A stretch of DNA of 64,000 nt from CAZMRW01 sp964568805. Lineage in GTDB: Bacteria > Pseudomonadota > Gammaproteobacteria > Methylococcales > Methylomonadaceae. Under the pieces are notes generated by a model, which saw nothing but the letters and a program-made list of their open reading frames with translations, was not told where the DNA came from and made no database searches. Both the position numbers and the translations under genes were made by a program. Shown piece by piece: positions 61,052-64,000 of the stretch (position 1 is the stretch's first letter; each line of letters opens with the position of its first letter). The stretch lies in NCBI GenBank assembly GCA_964568805.1, contig CAZMRW010000004.1, positions 46,522 to 110,521 on the forward strand. The letters run 5' to 3'.

Positions 61052-62701
61052 TTACATCATGCCGCCCATACCACCCATGCCGCCCATGCCGCCCATGTCA
61101 GGCATGCCAGCGCCTTTGGTATCGGCGGGTGCGTCGGCTACCATGACTTCAGTCGTCAGCATAAGAGCTGCAACCGAAGCCGCATTTTGCAGCGCGGTAC
61201 GAGTTACCTTGGCCGGGTCCAGAATACCCATTTCGATCATATCGCCGTATTCTCCGGTTGCCGCATTATAGCCGAAGCTGCCTGTACCTTTTTTAACTTC
61301 GTTAAAAACAACGGAAGGTTCATCGCCGGCATTGGCAACGATTTGGCGCAAAGGCTCTTCAATGGCGCGGCGTAAAATGTTAATGCCGACTGATTGATCG
61401 TGATTAGCGCCTTCAAGATTCTCCAGGGCGGAAAGTGCACGTACCAGCGCGGTGCCGCCACCAGCAACGACGCCTTCCTCAACTGCAGCGCGGGTTGAAT
61501 GCAAGGCATCTTCGACGCGTGCTTTCTTTTCTTTCATCTCGATTTCAGTTGCCGCGCCGACTTTGATGACCGCCACGCCGCCAGCTAATTTAGCCAGACG
61601 TTCTTGCAGTTTTTCTTTGTCGTAATCGGAAGTCGCTTCTTCGGCTTGAGCGCGAATCTGAGCAACACGGCCTTTGATTTTATCTTCGGAGCCAGCGCCG
61701 TCGATAATAGTGGTATTATCTTTAGTGATTTGAACCCGTTTAGCGGTGCCCAATTGAGAAAGTTCGGCTTTTTCCAAAGTCAAACCCACTTCTTCAGAAA
61801 TTACGGTGCCGCCGGTCAGCACAGCGATATCTTCCAGCATGGCTTTACGGCGGTCGCCAAAACCTGGTGCTTTAACAGCGGCCACTTTAACGATACCGCG
61901 AATCGTGTTGACAACCAGTGTTGCCAAGGCTTCGCCTTCAACGTCTTCGGCGACGATTAGCAAGGGACGTCCCGATTTGGCAACAGCTTCCAGAACGGGC
62001 AGCATTTCACGAATATTGGAGATTTTTTTCTCGTAAATCAGAATGAGAGGATCATCCAGTTCAACGCTCATGCTGTCTTGTTTGTTAATGAAATAAGGTG
62101 ACAGATAACCGCGGTCAAACTGCATGCCTTCAACGACGTCCAGTTGATTATCCAAACCTGAACCTTCTTCGACGGTAATTACGCCTTCCTTGCCGACTTT
62201 TTCCATCGCTTCGGCAATGATTTTACCGACAGATTCATCTGAATTGGCAGAGATGGTGCCTACTTGAGCGATGGCTTTGTTGTCCGTGCAAGGGGTTGCA
62301 GAAGCAACGATCGCTTCGACTGCCTTGGTAACAGCCAGATCGATGCCGCGTTTCAAATCCATTGGATTCATGCCGGCTGCAACGGCTTTCAAGCCTTCGT
62401 TAACGATTGATTGGGCCAATACAGTCGCAGTGGTAGTGCCATCGCCGGCAACGTCAGAAGTATGCGAAGCGACTTCCTTAACCATTTGCGCGCCCATGTT
62501 TTCGAATTTGTCCTTTAATTCGATTTCTTTGGCAACGGACACACCATCTTTGGTAATGGTGGGTGCGCCAAAGCTTTTGTCCAGAATTGCATTACGGCCT
62601 TTAGGGCCTAAAGTTACTTTTACCGCATTTGCTAAAATATTAACGCCTCGGGCCATACGGGTACGAGCGTCATCACCAAAATATACGTCTTTTGCTGCCA
62701 T
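61052..62701 (-). CDS. groEL: Chaperonin GroEL
   Basis: GroEL is the 60-kDa barrel chaperonin that folds proteins with GroES. The 549-residue protein starts AAKDVYFGDDARTRMARGVN and contains LGPKGRNAILDKSFG, the nucleotide-binding GDGTTTATVLAQ and the family signature AAVEEGVVAGGGTAL. It ends in the flexible GGM repeats (MGGMGGMGGMM). It follows groES on the minus strand with about 53 bases between. Confidence 0.99.
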   Translation of the reverse strand: MAAKDVYFGDDARTRMARGVNILANAVKVTLGPKGRNAILDKSFGAPTITKDGVSVAKEIELKDKFENMGAQMVKEVASHTSDVAGDGTTTATVLAQSIVNEGLKAVAAGMNPMDLKRGIDLAVTKAVEAIVASATPCTDNKAIAQVGTISANSDESVGKIIAEAMEKVGKEGVITVEEGSGLDNQLDVVEGMQFDRGYLSPYFINKQDSMSVELDDPLILIYEKKISNIREMLPVLEAVAKSGRPLLIVAEDVEGEALATLVVNTIRGIVKVAAVKAPGFGDRRKAMLEDIAVLTGGTVISEEVGLTLEKAELSQLGTAKRVQITKDNTTIIDGAGSEDKIKGRVAQIRAQAEEATSDYDKEKLQERLAKLAGGVAVIKVGAATEIEMKEKKARVEDALHSTRAAVEEGVVAGGGTALVRALSALENLEGANHDQSVGINILRRAIEEPLRQIVANAGDEPSVVFNEVKKGTGSFGYNAATGEYGDMIEMGILDPAKVTRTALQNAASVAALMLTTEVMVADAPADTKGAGMPDMGGMGGMGGMGGMM

Positions 62702-62754
62702 TTTTATTCCTAACTAATTTTGTTTAAGTGATTGTGATAATGAAAACGTTTGGT

Positions 62755-63045
62755 TTAGCCCAAAACACCCATGATGTCATCTTCTCTCATAACGATGAGT
62801 TCTTCACCGTCAATCTTTACTTCGTTACCAGAGTACTTACCGAAAAGAACTTTATCGCCAACCTTAACTTGTAAGGCGCGGATTTCGCCATTATCCAGCA
62901 GTTTGCCGGTACCAACCGCCAATACAACGCCTTGGCTAGGTTTTTCGGCTGCTGAACCAGGCAGTACGATGCCGCCGGCCGAGGTCAGTTCTTCTTCAAC
63001 ACGTTTGACTATCACTCTGTCGTGTAACGGACGTATTTTCATCAA
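62755..63045 (-). CDS. groES: Co-chaperonin GroES
   Basis: GroES forms the heptameric lid of GroEL. The 96-residue protein starts MKIRPLHDRVIVKRVEEEL (after an initial MM; the second ATG may be used) and includes the mobile loop SAGGIVLPGSAAEKPSQG and GKYSGNEVKIDGEEL. It is the first gene of the operon, directly behind the CIRCE element. Confidence 0.98.
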   Translation of the reverse strand: MMKIRPLHDRVIVKRVEEELTSAGGIVLPGSAAEKPSQGVVLAVGTGKLLDNGEIRALQVKVGDKVLFGKYSGNEVKIDGEELIVMREDDIMGVLG

Positions 63046-63080
63046 TATCTCCTAACATTAAAAATTAAAGGTAAATTTTA

Positions 63081-63107
63081 TTAGCACTCGCTAGTAATGA
63101 GTGCTAA
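63081..63107 (-). promoter_or_regulatory. CIRCE operator (HrcA binding site)
   Basis: TTAGCACTC (63081-63089), a nine-base spacer, and GAGTGCTAA (63099-63107) form a perfect match to the CIRCE consensus, the HrcA repressor site. It is about 36 bases upstream of groES, so heat shock control of groESL by HrcA is expected. Confidence 0.95.
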
Positions 63108-63134
63108 TAATAATCAGCTTTTGCAGTCTGTCAA
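63107..63134 (-). promoter_or_regulatory. Predicted sigma70 promoter of groESL
   Basis: On the minus strand TTGACA (63134-63129) and TATTAT (63112-63107) are 16 bases apart. The -10 box abuts the CIRCE operator, so bound HrcA would block transcription start. I saw no clear heat-shock sigma promoter. Confidence 0.75.
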
Positions 63135-63180
63135 GTTCTTTGGCATCATTCCTATCAACTTTACCTCAACAAAATGACTT

Positions 63181-63945
63181 ATGAATGACAACCAGCTCCT
63201 ACGTTACAGCCGCCAAATCATGCTGCCCCAAATTGATATTGAAGGACAGCAGAAACTGCTTGCCGCCAAGGTTTTGATCATTGGCGCAGGCGGTTTGGGA
63301 TCGCCCTCCGCTATCTATCTTGCCGTTGCTGGTGTTGGTGCTATCAGCATTTTTGATGGGGACGAAGTGGAACTATCCAATCTACAAAGACAGATTGCAC
63401 ATTACACAGATGATATAGGGATGGATAAAGTAATTTCAACCCGGCAAACATTAAACCGGTTGAATCCGGAAGTTAAGGTTAGGGCGGTTAAGCAAAGACT
63501 GATGGGGACAGCGCTTGAACAAGAGGTTATGAATGCTGATGTGGTTCTCGATTGCAGCGATAATTTCGCTACACGCTTTGCAATCAACAAAGCCTGTGTC
63601 AGTTCTGGCACCCCTTTGGTTTCGGGTGCGGCAATTCGTTTTGAGGGCCAGGTATCCGTGTTTACGCCGGGCGTTAACGATAGTCCCTGTTATAACTGTT
63701 TATATGCTTCCGGCGGGGAAGAACCTCTTAACTGCACAAGCAACGGCGTAATAGCTCCAATAACAGGCATAGTCGGCAGTATTCAAGCGTTGGAGGCAAT
63801 GAAATTGATTATGTCTATCGGCGAAACATTAAATGGGCGCTTATTAATTTTGGACGGCTTGGCGATGGAATGGCACGTCATGAGGTTAAGAAAAAACCCT
63901 AACTGTCCGACTTGCGGACGCCCGAATGAGCAAATGCGAAGTTAA
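63181..63945 (+). CDS. moeB: Molybdopterin-synthase adenylyltransferase MoeB
   Basis: MoeB adenylates the C-terminal glycine of MoaD so that sulfur can be loaded. The 254-residue ThiF/E1-like protein has the start LLRYSRQIMLPQIDIEGQQKL, the nucleotide motif IIGAGGLGSPSAIYLA, IFDGDEVELSNLQRQIAH, and VVLDCSDNFATRFAIN. Zinc cysteines are CYNC and CPTC near the C-terminus. It could instead act as ThiF for thiamine; presence of moaD, moaE and moaC in the window favours MoeB. Confidence 0.92.
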   Translation: MNDNQLLRYSRQIMLPQIDIEGQQKLLAAKVLIIGAGGLGSPSAIYLAVAGVGAISIFDGDEVELSNLQRQIAHYTDDIGMDKVISTRQTLNRLNPEVKVRAVKQRLMGTALEQEVMNADVVLDCSDNFATRFAINKACVSSGTPLVSGAAIRFEGQVSVFTPGVNDSPCYNCLYASGGEEPLNCTSNGVIAPITGIVGSIQALEAMKLIMSIGETLNGRLLILDGLAMEWHVMRLRKNPNCPTCGRPNEQMRS

Positions 63946-64000
63946 TTGAGGAACTTGCAAAACTAAATAAAGCGAGCGGAATTAGAGCTATAGAGGTCAA

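Noticed and set aside
61059..61271. Proline-methionine-rich open frame on the strand opposite to groEL
   Set aside because: It is the antisense reading of the GGM repeat tail of groEL.

Overview
The window comes from the chromosome of a type I (gammaproteobacterial, Methylococcales) methanotroph. The deciding evidence is a complete pmoCAB operon (56.8-59.8 kb) in which the copper-ligand residues can be read directly. The surrounding housekeeping genes have gammaproteobacterial order (mnmG-rsmG-parA-parB; lon-hupB-tRNAs-ppiD-fabI; skp-bamA with lpxA-fabZ). The genus cannot be fixed from this sequence alone. Base composition and gene style look uniform, and I see no prophage, insertion sequence, integron or CRISPR array.

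Layout. 0-3.8 kb: origin-type cluster mnmG (5' end outside the window), rsmG, parA, parB. 4.2-8.0 kb: a three-gene signalling cassette (PstS-like periplasmic protein, outer-membrane barrel, membrane-bound diguanylate cyclase). 8.3-9.3 kb: a solitary class I terpene synthase. 9.6-14.5 kb: rnhB, lpxA, fabZ, skp, bamA on the minus strand. 14.6-17.2 kb: elongation factor P with its two modifying enzymes (epmA, efp, epmB). 17.3-25.4 kb: a spermidine-synthase-like membrane fusion, a Rof-like antiterminator, a class II aldolase, a hemerythrin, a GST, glycolate oxidase subunits glcE and glcF, and a small acidic protein. 26.0-32.3 kb: a cyclic-di-GMP hub with a response regulator carrying GGDEF and EAL domains, a YfiR-like protein, a CHASE8-type hybrid histidine kinase with its own Hpt domain, and a PilZ protein. 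32.5-35.7 kb: birA, coaX and a duplicated SPOR-like protein in one overlapping operon. 36.1 kb: a small single-span membrane protein with strong expression signals. 36.6-40.7 kb: lpxD, an orphan tungstate permease, moaC and divergent moaD-moaE-DUF2797. 41.1-47.0 kb: lon, hupB, tRNA-Val, tRNA-Asp, ppiD, fabI. 47.1-52.3 kb: two incomplete ABC transporter operons facing each other. 52.4-54.9 kb: methionine salvage genes mtnB-mtnD-mtnC and dcd. 55.0-56.6 kb: ycgL, a CPBP protease and an unknown anchored protein. 56.7-59.9 kb: pmoCAB with promoter, leader, internal hairpin and terminator. 60.0-63.9 kb: a YgjP-type metallopeptidase, groES-groEL under a perfect CIRCE operator, and moeB.

How the genes work together. 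PmoCAB oxidises methane in the intracytoplasmic membranes. BamA, Skp, LpxA and LpxD, FabZ and FabI, and PpiD serve envelope construction. MoaC, MoaD, MoaE, MoeB and the TupB-like permease point to molybdopterin (Mo or W) cofactor supply. Two separate loci make or sense cyclic-di-GMP, both coupled to periplasmic sensor proteins, which suggests that surface behaviour is tied to envelope or nutrient state. The most unusual items are the YfiR/CHASE8 kinase/GGDEF-EAL/PilZ locus, the lone terpene synthase, the highly expressed-looking 66-residue membrane protein, the repeated SPOR-like protein, and structured intergenic RNA candidates near 25.5 kb and in the pmo transcript.
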